Of a DNA stretch of 64,000 bases, positions 56,475 through 64,000 are shown one piece after another. The translations under genes were made by a program, and so were the position numbers. The DNA comes from Sinomonas atrocyanea (GTDB taxonomy: Bacteria > Actinomycetota > Actinomycetes > Actinomycetales > Micrococcaceae). A model generated the notes under the pieces. The model saw nothing but the letters and a program-made list of their open reading frames with translations. It did no database searches and had not been told where the DNA came from. The DNA lies in assembly GCF_030811715.1 (NCBI RefSeq), contig NZ_JAUSRH010000002.1, positions 372,001 through 436,000 of the forward strand, given 5' to 3'. Position 1 is the first letter of the stretch. Each line of letters begins with the position of its first letter.

Positions 56475-56515
56475 TTGTGGAAACCGGGCAGGGCAGCGTA
56501 TGTTACTGACCAGTA
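56475..56515 (+). promoter_or_regulatory. TetR-like dyad at the acyl-CoA dehydrogenase promoter
   Basis: TTGTGG (-35, 56475-56480), 18 bp, TATGTT (-10, 56499-56504). The dyad TACTG-AC-CAGTA (56504-56515) overlaps the end of the -10 and the predicted start, where a TetR-type repressor would block initiation. A related half CAGTAG repeats at 56525-56530. Confidence 0.5.
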
Positions 56516-56550
56516 GTTACCCATCAGTAGCACCATGACCGGGAGACCCC

Positions 56551-57738
56551 ATGTCCCAGCACCGCAGCGCGGCCGACCTTCCCTACGCCGACGGCGACTT
56601 CTACTCCTTTGAGGCCCTGCTGGCGGACAAGGAGCGCGACCGCCTCCACGAGGTGCGCGAGTGGCTGGGCCGCGAGGTGGCACCGATCGCGGTCGACTGC
56701 TGGAACCGCGCCGAGTTCCCGCACGAGCTCGTCCCCCGCCTGGCGGAGCTCGACGTCATGAGCCCCATCCGCAGGCAGGGCCACTCGAGTCTCCTGGCCG
56801 GACTCCTCCATGCCGAGTTCACCCGGGCCGACGCGTCGATCGCCACGTTCATGGGAGTGCACGACGGCCTCTTCACGGGCTCGCTCGAGCTCCTCGCCTC
56901 CGAGGAGCAGAAGGCGAAGTGGCTTCCGGAGGCCTACTCGCTCGAGAAGATCGGGGCCTTCGCGCTCACTGAGCCCCTCGGGGGCTCCGACGTGGCCGGG
57001 GGCACCCGCACGACCGCCCGCCGGGAGGGCGACGAGTGGGTCCTCAACGGGGCCAAGCGCTGGATCGGCAACGCGACCTTCTCGGACTGGGTCGTCGTCT
57101 TCGCCCGCGACGTGGCGGACAACCAGGTCAAGGGATTCCTCGTCGACACGGCGCTGCCCGGCTACCGGGCCACCAAGATCGAGAATAAGATCGCGCTGCG
57201 CACCGTACAGAACGCCGACATCACCCTCGACGACGTCCGCGTCCCGGCCGAGTTCAAGCTCGCCCACGCCAACAGTTTCCGGGACACGAACAAGGTCCTC
57301 AAGGTCACGCGGCTCGCGGTCGCCTGGCAGGCGGTGGGCCAGCAGCTTGCGGCCTTCGACGTGGCACGGCGGTACGCAGTCGAGCGCGAGCAGTTCGGCC
57401 GCCCCATCGCCTCCTTCCAGCTCGTCCAGGACCAGCTCGTGACCATCCTCGGCAACGTGGTGAGCTCGCTGGGCATGATGGTCCGGCTCGCACAGCTCGA
57501 GGACGCGGGGCAGGCCCGCGATGAGCAGTCCGCCCTCGCCAAGGCCTTCACTACCGCACGGATGCGCGAGAGCGTCGCGATCGGCCGCAGCCTGCTCGGC
57601 GGCAACGGGATCGTGAGCGACTTCGGCATGGCCAAGGTGTTCGCCGACGCCGAGGCCATCTACTCCTACGAGGGCACCCACGAGATCAACACCCTCGTCA
57701 CCGGGCGCGCCATCACCGGCATCTCGGCGATCGTCTGA
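56551..57738 (+). CDS. acyl-CoA dehydrogenase, glutaryl-CoA dehydrogenase-like
   Basis: FAD enzyme oxidising an acyl-CoA. 395 residues: FALTEPLGGSDVAGG (FAD/substrate loop), LNGAKRWIGNATFSDW, REQFGRPIASFQLVQDQL and the catalytic Glu in YSYEGTHEINTLVTGRAITG. The NKIALRTVQNADITLDDVRVP segment matches glutaryl-CoA dehydrogenase (oxidation plus decarboxylation to crotonyl-CoA), my preferred reading; a short-chain acyl-CoA substrate is the alternative. GGGAGACC lies before the ATG. The TetR-like dyad suggests induction by a substrate-CoA. Confidence 0.9.
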   Translation: MSQHRSAADLPYADGDFYSFEALLADKERDRLHEVREWLGREVAPIAVDCWNRAEFPHELVPRLAELDVMSPIRRQGHSSLLAGLLHAEFTRADASIATFMGVHDGLFTGSLELLASEEQKAKWLPEAYSLEKIGAFALTEPLGGSDVAGGTRTTARREGDEWVLNGAKRWIGNATFSDWVVVFARDVADNQVKGFLVDTALPGYRATKIENKIALRTVQNADITLDDVRVPAEFKLAHANSFRDTNKVLKVTRLAVAWQAVGQQLAAFDVARRYAVEREQFGRPIASFQLVQDQLVTILGNVVSSLGMMVRLAQLEDAGQARDEQSALAKAFTTARMRESVAIGRSLLGGNGIVSDFGMAKVFADAEAIYSYEGTHEINTLVTGRAITGISAIV

Positions 57739-57746
57739 CCGACAAC

Positions 57747-57769
57747 GCGGCGCCCACGCCCGGCGCCGC
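57747..57769. terminator. hairpin between convergent genes
   Basis: GCGGCGCC (57747-57754) and GGCGCCGC (57762-57769), perfect 8-bp stem with 7-nt loop, directly before the stop of the M23 gene. Confidence 0.55.
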
Positions 57770-58336
57770 TCAGGGCGGGCCCTCCCACGGAAGGAGCACC
57801 GAGGGGCGCCGGTCCTCGATGAAGGCGAGCGGGTCGACGTAGTCGTCCCCGCGGCGCACGCCCCAGTGCAGGCAGGCGCCGTCGGCGCAATGGACCGCCC
57901 CGGAGGCCGACAGCACCCCGAACTCCTCGCCCCGGGCCACGGCCGAGCCGACCGGAACGGTGGCCTCGACGGGCTCGAAGCTGCTGCGGAGCCCGCCCCC
58001 GTGATCGATCGTGACCACCGGGCGGTCCACGACGCGCCCGCTGAAGGACACCCTCCCGGCCTGCGGCGCCCTGACCGGCATGCCGGGCGCCGCCGCCAGG
58101 TCGACGCCGCGGTGGCCCGACAGCCACGGGCGGGCGGGCGGATCGAAGGGGCGGGCGACGGCGGGCCGCGGCTCGAGCGGCCACGTCCAGCCTGCCTCCG
58201 CGGCCGGCCCTGCGAGGGGCGGGAGCGCCGCGGCCGTCGCCGGGCCCAGCGGCGCGAGCAGCGCCGCCACGAGGGCCAGAGCCGCCGCCAGGCGGACGGC
58301 TACGGGCGGGCGGGCTGGCCGGTGGGCAGTGTCCAT
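57770..58336 (-). CDS. secreted M23-family peptidoglycan peptidase
   Basis: A 188-residue LytM/M23 domain protein. N-terminal signal peptide (basic start, AVRLAAALALVAALLAPLGPATAAA). Zinc ligands: HRGVDLAA (H-x3-D) and LHWGVRRGDDYVDPLAFI (second histidine); the usual H-x-H is reduced to LHWG, so the metal site may be complete only with HCADGACLH. CATCCT (complement 58348-58343) 6 nt before the ATG predicts leaderless expression. Cuts cross-bridges of the wall, or acts as a scaffold if inactive. Confidence 0.85.
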   Translation of the reverse strand: MDTAHRPARPPVAVRLAAALALVAALLAPLGPATAAALPPLAGPAAEAGWTWPLEPRPAVARPFDPPARPWLSGHRGVDLAAAPGMPVRAPQAGRVSFSGRVVDRPVVTIDHGGGLRSSFEPVEATVPVGSAVARGEEFGVLSASGAVHCADGACLHWGVRRGDDYVDPLAFIEDRRPSVLLPWEGPP

Positions 58337-58806
58337 GGCCTCAGGATGCCGGAGGCGGTGCGGGCCCGGCAGGGCGCAGGACGCCTATGTGGACGACCGG
58401 CCGCAGACCGGCCGGCGGGTGGGCAATGTCCCCCGGGGGCTGGAGGTGCCGAGGAGGCCCAGGCGCCGCCCCCGGGCGTGTCGCGCTGTAGTACACTGGG
58501 AACCGCGGCTTTCGAGCCCGCTTCGCTGTGCCGGATTCAGTGCTCTGCCACCCGGCCCGGTCCGCGGGGGAGGAGGCCGACTCCGCGCATCCAGCGCCTC
58601 GTCTCCCTCATCGCCCGGCCCCGGCCGGCGCATGCCGGGAGAACGGCACTGCCAGCCCATCGGTCCGCGACTGCGGTAGGGCGGGGAGGGGATGCCAGGG
58701 ACGGACGGCCACCCGGCCGTCGTCGTCAGTAACCGTCAACTATGGCAGGGGCAAGGGCCGACCAAGGGTCGCCCTCGGAGAAAGACCTGCCGGAAGGAGC
58801 GTCGGC
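58337..58806 (+). promoter_or_regulatory. long rpsB leader, no gene
   Basis: 470 bp without a credible ORF. TACACT (58492-58497) fits a -10 box and would give a ~300-nt 5' leader. It contains several GC hairpin candidates (e.g. CCGGCCCCGGCCGG-type at ~58617-58632) and AAGGAG just before the ATG. Leaders of this size before rpsB often contain an S2-responsive RNA; I cannot assign one. Confidence 0.5.
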
Positions 58807-59706
58807 ATGCCCGTCGTTACCATGCGCCAGCTGCTCGACAGCGGTGTCCACTTCGGCCACCAGACCCGCCGTTGGAACCCGAAGATGAAGCGCTTCATCC
58901 TCACCGAGCGCAACGGCATCTACATCATCGACCTCCAGCAGTCGCTGTCGTTCATCGACCGCGCCTTCGAGTTCGTCAAGGCCACGGTCGCCCACGGCGG
59001 CACCGTGCTCTTCGTCGGCACCAAGAAGCAGGCCCAGGAGGCCATCGCCGAGCAGGCCACCCGCGTCGGCCAGCCGTACGTCAACCAGCGCTGGCTGGGC
59101 GGCATGCTCACCAACTTCTCCACGGTTGCCAAGCGCATCCAGCGCCTCAAGGAGCTTGAGGAGATCGACTTCGAGGACGTGGCCGGTTCGGGCCACACCA
59201 AGAAGGAGCTCCTCATCCTCCAGCGCGAGAAGGACAAGCTCGAGAAGACCCTCGGCGGCATCCGCAACCTCTCCCGCACTCCGTCCCTCCTCTGGATCGT
59301 GGACACGAAGAAGGAGCACCTCGCGGTCGACGAGGCCAAGAAGCTCGGCATCCCGGTGGTGGCCATCCTCGACACGAACTGCGATCCCGACGAGGTCGAC
59401 TTCCCGATCCCGGGCAACGACGACGCGATCCGCTCCGTGAACCTCCTCACGCGCGTCGTGGCCGACGCCGTGGCCGAGGGCCTCATCGCCCGCCAGAACC
59501 GCGGTTCCGGGTCCGAGGGCGCGCAGGCCGAGCCGCTCGCCGAGTGGGAGCGCGAGCTCCTCGAGGGCGAGAAGGCGGAGGCTCCCGCCGAGGCCCCGGC
59601 CGCCGCAGAGGCTCCGGTCGCCGCCGAGGCCCCGGCCGAGGCCCCGGCCGAGGCTCCGGCCGCCGCCGAGCAGCCTGCCGAGCAGTCTGCCGAGGGCACG
59701 AACTAA
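58807..59706 (+). CDS. rpsB: 30S ribosomal protein S2
   Basis: Small-subunit protein required for S1 binding and translation initiation. 299 residues: [55 protein letters not shown] and [28 protein letters not shown] are standard. A ~50-residue Ala/Pro/Glu repeat tail ([13 protein letters not shown]) is a typical actinobacterial extension. An 18-bp stem hairpin follows and separates it from tsf. Confidence 0.97.
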   Translation: MPVVTMRQLLDSGVHFGHQTRRWNPKMKRFILTERNGIYIIDLQQSLSFIDRAFEFVKATVAHGGTVLFVGTKKQAQEAIAEQATRVGQPYVNQRWLGGMLTNFSTVAKRIQRLKELEEIDFEDVAGSGHTKKELLILQREKDKLEKTLGGIRNLSRTPSLLWIVDTKKEHLAVDEAKKLGIPVVAILDTNCDPDEVDFPIPGNDDAIRSVNLLTRVVADAVAEGLIARQNRGSGSEGAQAEPLAEWERELLEGEKAEAPAEAPAAAEAPVAAEAPAEAPAEAPAAAEQPAEQSAEGTN

Positions 59707-59750
59707 CTCGACCAAGACCCTCTCCGCGTGCCGTGAAGGACCGGAGGGCC

Positions 59751-59792
59751 GCCGGCAGGATGGCCGCCCCACGAGGCGGCCATCCTGCTGGC
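59751..59792 (+). terminator. hairpin between rpsB and tsf
   Basis: GCCGGCAGGATGGCCGCC (59751-59768) pairs with 59775-59792 with one G-T pair; 6-nt loop. May reduce read-through into tsf rather than stop it completely. Confidence 0.75.
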
Positions 59793-59829
59793 GGAAAGAC
59801 CTGCAGAACATACGAGACGAGGGGTTCAT

Positions 59830-60666
<837 letters not shown>

Positions 60667-60678
60667 CGCGCACACCAG

Positions 60679-60708
60679 AGGGGCGGCCACTTCGGTGGCC
60701 GCCCCTTT
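60679..60708 (+). terminator. UUCG-loop terminator after tsf
   Basis: AGGGGCGGCCAC (60679-60690), TTCG, GTGGCCGCCCCT (60695-60706), then TT. Perfect 12-bp stem. Confidence 0.85.
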
Positions 60709-60798
60709 GCTGTGGCCGCCGCCGCGCAGGCCCCCGGCAAGTGCCGCTACTCTAGACGCAGGCTCCAGCCCAGACGCTCCACACGAGGGGACACATCC

Positions 60799-61602
60799 AT
60801 GGAATCCGTAACGACCGCCGACCCCGCTATCCCCTCCACCGCCGACGAACCCCTGGCCGAGACGGCCGCGGCTGCCTCGCCCGTCGACGACCCGCAGCCC
60901 CACCGCCGCCGCGTCCTGCTCAAGCTCTCCGGGGAGGTGTTCGGCGGCGGCAAGCTCGGCGTCGACCCTGCCACCGTGCGGGGAGTGGCCGAGCAGATCG
61001 CCGCCGCAGTGGACGAGGTGGAGATCGCCATCGTCGTGGGCGGCGGCAACTTCTTCCGCGGCGCCGAGCTCTCCCTCTCCGGGATGGACCGCTCGCGCGC
61101 GGACTACATGGGGATGCTCGGCACGGTCATGAACTGCCTCGCGCTCCAGGACTTCCTCGAGCAGGCTGGCGTCGAGACCCGCGTGCAGAGCGCCATCACC
61201 ATGGGCCAGGTCGCCGAGGCGTACATTCCGCGCCGCGCGATCCGGCACATGGAGAAGGGCCGGGTCGTGATCTTCGGCGCCGGGGCCGGCCTGCCCTACT
61301 TCTCGACCGACACCGTCGCCGCGCAGCGGGCCCTCGAGGTCCACGCGGACGAGGTGCTCATGGCCAAGAGCGGGGTCGACGGCGTGTACACCGCGGACCC
61401 CAAGAAGGACCCTGACGCCGTCAAGCTCGAGCACCTCACCTACGACGAGGCCCTGCGCCGGGACATCCGGGTCATGGACCAGACCGCCATGACCATGTGC
61501 AAGGACAACCGGCTCGACATGGTCGTGTTCGGCATGGAGGGCGAGGGCAACGTCACGAAGGCGATCCGCGGCGAGTGCCTAGGCACCCGCGTGACCGTCT
61601 GA
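60799..61602 (+). CDS. pyrH: UMP kinase
   Basis: Phosphorylates UMP to UDP, a hexameric amino-acid-kinase-fold enzyme. 267 residues: [60 protein letters not shown] and [13 protein letters not shown]. The ~35-residue N-terminal extension is disordered. Start ATG 60799 with GAGGGG upstream; TACTCT (60748-60753) is a plausible -10. Next in the canonical rpsB-tsf-pyrH-frr order. Confidence 0.96.
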   Translation: MESVTTADPAIPSTADEPLAETAAAASPVDDPQPHRRRVLLKLSGEVFGGGKLGVDPATVRGVAEQIAAAVDEVEIAIVVGGGNFFRGAELSLSGMDRSRADYMGMLGTVMNCLALQDFLEQAGVETRVQSAITMGQVAEAYIPRRAIRHMEKGRVVIFGAGAGLPYFSTDTVAAQRALEVHADEVLMAKSGVDGVYTADPKKDPDAVKLEHLTYDEALRRDIRVMDQTAMTMCKDNRLDMVVFGMEGEGNVTKAIRGECLGTRVTV

Positions 61603-61641
61603 GGGCCACCCACATACGGCTAGGATGTTCCTAGTCCCCTC

Positions 61642-61677
61642 CGGCGGGGGCCGGCGCCGCGCGCCCGGCCCCCGCCG
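61642..61677 (+). terminator. GC hairpin between pyrH and frr
   Basis: CGGCGGGGGCCGG (61642-61654) pairs perfectly with CCGGCCCCCGCCG (61665-61677). It lies downstream of TAGGAT (61621-61626), a possible frr -10, so it would be in the frr leader and could act as terminator of pyrH or as attenuator. Confidence 0.5.
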
Positions 61678-61710
61678 TACGCTGCAAACGAAGTCCACAA
61701 GGAGTGCGAC

Positions 61711-62268
61711 GTGATCGAAGAGACCCTGCTCGAAGCCACCGAGAAGATGGAGAAGGCGGTCGAGGTGGCCAAGGAGGACTTCGCGTCGATCCGCACGGGC
61801 CGCGCCAACCCCGCGCTGTACGCGAAGGTCATGGTGGACTACTACGGCACGCCCACCCCGCTGCAGCAGCTGGCCTCCTTCCAGGTCTCGGACGCCCGCA
61901 CGATCCTCATCACCCCGTATGACAAGAGCGCCCTGCGCGACGTCGAGAAGGCGCTCAGCGACTCCGAGGTCGGCGCCAACCCGTCCAACGACGGCAACGT
62001 GATCCGCGTGGTCCTGCCGGAGCTCACCCAGGAGCGCCGCAAGGAGTACGTCAAGATCGTCAAGGGCAAGGGCGAGGACGCCAAGGTCTCGATCCGCAGC
62101 ATCCGCCGCAAGGCCAAGGAGTCGCTCGACAAGCTCGTCAAGGACGGCGAGGTCGGCGAGGACGACGGCGTGCGCGGCGAGAAGGAGCTGGACTCCCTCA
62201 CGAAGAAGCACGTCGATGCGGTCGAAGACCTCGTCAAGCGCAAGGAAGCCGAGCTGCTCGAAGTCTGA
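61711..62268 (+). CDS. frr: ribosome recycling factor
   Basis: Splits the post-termination ribosome together with EF-G. 185 residues: [68 protein letters not shown], and [29 protein letters not shown] with AAGGAG 6 nt upstream. Stop overlaps the cdsA start (TGATG). Confidence 0.97.
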   Translation: MIEETLLEATEKMEKAVEVAKEDFASIRTGRANPALYAKVMVDYYGTPTPLQQLASFQVSDARTILITPYDKSALRDVEKALSDSEVGANPSNDGNVIRVVLPELTQERRKEYVKIVKGKGEDAKVSIRSIRRKAKESLDKLVKDGEVGEDDGVRGEKELDSLTKKHVDAVEDLVKRKEAELLEV

Positions 62269-63230
62269 TGAACGCGCCCCAGCCCGACGCGCCGAGCTCG
62301 GGGCCCCCTTCCTCAGACGGACACGTGCCGGGGGACGGGCCCCCCGGACTGCGCCGCGACCGCAAGCCCAAGCCGCTCTCGCGCGCCGGCCGCAACCTGC
62401 CCGCCGCCATCTCGGTCGGCCTCGCCCTGCTCATCGTGCTGCTCGCGGGCCTGTTCCTGTGGCCGCTGGGCTTCGTGCTGATCGCCGTCGCGGCCGCCCT
62501 CCTGGGCGTCTGGGAGGTGTACCGGGCGCTCGAGACGCATGGGACCAGGATCCCGGCGGTGCCGGTGCTGGCGGCGGCCGTGGCGATCCCCGCCACCGCC
62601 TACTTCGGCGGCCAGGAGGCCCAGCTGTTCGCGCTCCTGGCCAGCTGCGCGGCGGTGCTCCTGTGGCAGAGCCTCGAGCATCCCGAGGGCGCCGCGCGGG
62701 GCGTCTTCGCGGGCGTGTTCGTGGTCCTGTGGATCCCGTTCCTCCTGGGGTACGCCGTGCTCCCGCTGCACGCGACCACCCCGCCTCCGGGCCTTGGCCT
62801 GTGGCAGGCCGGCGCGGTGCCGCACGCCACCCTTGAGCTCGCGCTGACACTCCTGCTCGTCGTGGCCAACGACACGTTCGGCTACATCGTGGGCGCGAGC
62901 CTCGGCCGGCACCCGATGGCTCCCAAGATCAGCCCGAAGAAGTCCTGGGAGGGCTTCGCCGGTTCAGTCGGCGGGGCGATGGTCGTGGGCGTCCTCGGAG
63001 CGGTGCTCCTGCTGGGCCGGCCCTGGTGGGAAGGCCTCGTGCTGGCGGTGGTCATGGTCGGCGCGGCGACCGCGGGCGACCTCGCAGAGTCCATGGTCAA
63101 GCGCGAGCTGGGGATCAAGGACATGAGCAGCATCCTCCCGGGCCACGGCGGCATGATGGATCGCCTCGATTCGATCCTCTTCGCCACGCCGGCGGCGTTC
63201 CTGGTCTTCAGTCTCCTGCCGGGCTCCTAG
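62268..63230 (+). CDS. cdsA: phosphatidate cytidylyltransferase
   Basis: Makes CDP-diacylglycerol from phosphatidic acid and CTP, precursor of membrane phospholipids, including substrates of the CDP-alcohol transferase at 53.4 kb. 320 residues, about eight helices, with the signature SPKKSWEGFAGSVGG and DLAESMVKRELGIKDMSSILPGHGGMMDRLDS. A proline-rich ~40-residue N-terminus is extra. Translationally coupled to frr. Confidence 0.95.
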   Translation: MNAPQPDAPSSGPPSSDGHVPGDGPPGLRRDRKPKPLSRAGRNLPAAISVGLALLIVLLAGLFLWPLGFVLIAVAAALLGVWEVYRALETHGTRIPAVPVLAAAVAIPATAYFGGQEAQLFALLASCAAVLLWQSLEHPEGAARGVFAGVFVVLWIPFLLGYAVLPLHATTPPPGLGLWQAGAVPHATLELALTLLLVVANDTFGYIVGASLGRHPMAPKISPKKSWEGFAGSVGGAMVVGVLGAVLLLGRPWWEGLVLAVVMVGAATAGDLAESMVKRELGIKDMSSILPGHGGMMDRLDSILFATPAAFLVFSLLPGS

Positions 63231-63282
63231 CGGGCAGGTTCCCATGATGGTCTTTCGATCACTCCAGAGAGGACGCACACAC

Positions 63283-63858
63283 GTGGCGCACACCGAGGAC
63301 AGCGCGGCGGCAGGGTTCGATCGGGTCGGCCGCAGCGACCTGGGCTACAGCCCCAAGCAGGTTGAGAAGTTCATGTCGGCGGCCCGGGACTTCCTCGAGG
63401 ATCCGTCCGCACCGGCCGTGACGAGCCACGACGTCCGCACGGTCTCGTTCGACGCCGTCCGCGGCGGCTACGACGCCACCGAGGTCGACGCCGCGCTGGA
63501 CCGCCTCGAGGACGCCTTCGCCCGGCGCGAGCGCGACGAGCTGATCCAGCACTCCGGGGAGGACGTCTGGCTGCGCGAGATCGGGCAGCTCGCCGGGGTC
63601 CTCCGCGGGCGGCTTGTCCGCGCCGACGGCGAGCGGTTCCGCCGGCCCTCGAGCCCGAAGGCGCCCAGCTACCACGTCGAGGACGTCGACAGCCTGTGCG
63701 TCCGTCTGCTCGACTACCTCGAGCACGGCTCGCCCATGAGGGCCGACGATGTGCGCACGGCCGTGTTCCGGACCGTCACGGGCCAGGAGGGCTACGAGGA
63801 GACGCAGGTCGATGCCTTCCTCGACCGCGTCGTCGAGCTCATGGCCGCCATCGACTGA
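63283..63858 (+). CDS. DivIVA-domain protein
   Basis: A 191-residue protein with two DivIVA-like N-terminal modules: a first (GYSPKQVEKFMSAARDFLEDP, VTSHDVRTVSFDAVRGGYDATEVDAALDRL) and a second (MRADDVRTAVFRTVTGQEGYEETQVDAFLDRVVELM). Each has the R-x-V-x-F...G-Y-x-x-x-x-V-D-x-x-L-D pattern; the classical coiled coil is missing. GTG 63283 has AGAGAGGA ~9 nt upstream; ATG 63244 and 63247 are alternatives. Located after cdsA, a common position; likely involved in polar growth or division scaffolding. Confidence 0.88.
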   Translation: MAHTEDSAAAGFDRVGRSDLGYSPKQVEKFMSAARDFLEDPSAPAVTSHDVRTVSFDAVRGGYDATEVDAALDRLEDAFARRERDELIQHSGEDVWLREIGQLAGVLRGRLVRADGERFRRPSSPKAPSYHVEDVDSLCVRLLDYLEHGSPMRADDVRTAVFRTVTGQEGYEETQVDAFLDRVVELMAAID

Positions 63859-63899
63859 GCGCACGACGCCGGCCGCGCGCCGTGCGCTGCCGGGGCGCC

Positions 63900-64000
63900 T
63901 CAGCGCCGCGGTTCGGGCGAATGGAGCCGCACGAGGAAGCGGTCGGCGCTCCGCGGGACGCTGCGCCTGCTCGCGCGCGAGACTGCGATCATGACCGTGA
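63900..64000 (-). CDS. possible C-terminal end of a gene entering from the right
   Basis: On the minus strand a frame open from the window end terminates at TGA (63902-63900) with a natural-looking C-terminus SADRFLVRLHSPEPRR. Only 33 codons are visible, so this is a weak call; the segment may equally be non-coding. Confidence 0.3.
   Translation of the reverse strand, partial: TVMIAVSRASRRSVPRSADRFLVRLHSPEPRR

Noticed and set aside
63749-63994. Plus-strand ORF at the right edge (Arg/Ser-rich)
   Set aside because: Overlaps the DivIVA-like gene out of frame; composition typical of a GC shadow.

Overview
The window is 64 kb of very GC-rich, densely coding chromosomal DNA. Gene content, gene order (ligA / inositol monophosphatase / gatCAB; dus-dgt-dnaG; rpsB-tsf-pyrH-frr-cdsA-divIVA-like), many GTG starts and an actinobacterial SAM-IV-type riboswitch point to a Micrococcales actinobacterium, most likely Micrococcaceae (Arthrobacter/Sinomonas-like). 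That placement is inference; no rRNA is present. I see no insertion sequence, prophage, CRISPR array or plasmid function.

Layout. 1-8.6 kb: a type VII secretion-like, phospho-signalling locus: FHA protein (cut by the window edge), transmembrane Ser/Thr kinase, FHA-like plus winged-helix protein, a 1511-residue EssC/EccC-type ATPase with its own FHA domain, and a WXG100 substrate closed by a strong hairpin. 8.6-16 kb: ligA, an inositol-monophosphatase-family enzyme, a GNAT protein and gatCAB. 16-31 kb, accessory metabolism and regulation: VOC proteins, a LysR regulator divergent from tdh-kbl (threonine to glycine), a glycerol facilitator with a perfect CRP/GlxR-like site, an FAD oxidoreductase with hutI, a 22-bp tandem repeat array, an operon of PAP2 phosphatase, DedA protein and two-component system, and a hipBA-like module. 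31.7-34.5 kb: metY-metX under a SAM-IV-type riboswitch. 34.6-37.9 kb: a membrane electron-transfer cluster (ApbE, ferric-reductase-like b-type protein, NuoF-like protein, ferredoxin). 38-47 kb: hydrolases, an S4 RNA-binding protein, a YdcZ-type transporter, glycyl-tRNA synthetase, an acyltransferase. 47-56 kb: dus, dgt, dnaG, two tandem tRNA-Asn genes, a holin-like membrane protein, a CDP-alcohol phosphatidyltransferase, a DMT transporter and a GT4 glycosyltransferase. 56-64 kb: tRNA(CAT), an acyl-CoA dehydrogenase, an M23 peptidase and the rpsB-tsf-pyrH-frr-cdsA-DivIVA block.

Connections that stand out. (i) A direct repeat CTTAGA-N5-CTTAGA with 11-bp period sits in front of both the PAP2-DedA-two-component operon and a distant membrane-protein gene, so both are candidate targets of the same response regulator, and the operon looks like an envelope or undecaprenyl-phosphate recycling unit. 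(ii) Around sixteen genes have a TAnnnT-like -10 hexamer 6-7 nt upstream of the start codon, the signature of leaderless transcripts. (iii) Several intergenic regions hold clean dyads (CRP-like, HipB-like pair, MarR-like, TetR-like, two of unknown type) that predict specific regulation. (iv) A family of TGACYCCTSAAC repeats forms both the tandem array and the terminators of two convergent gene pairs. All functional calls rest on reading motifs in the sequence; no database search was run.
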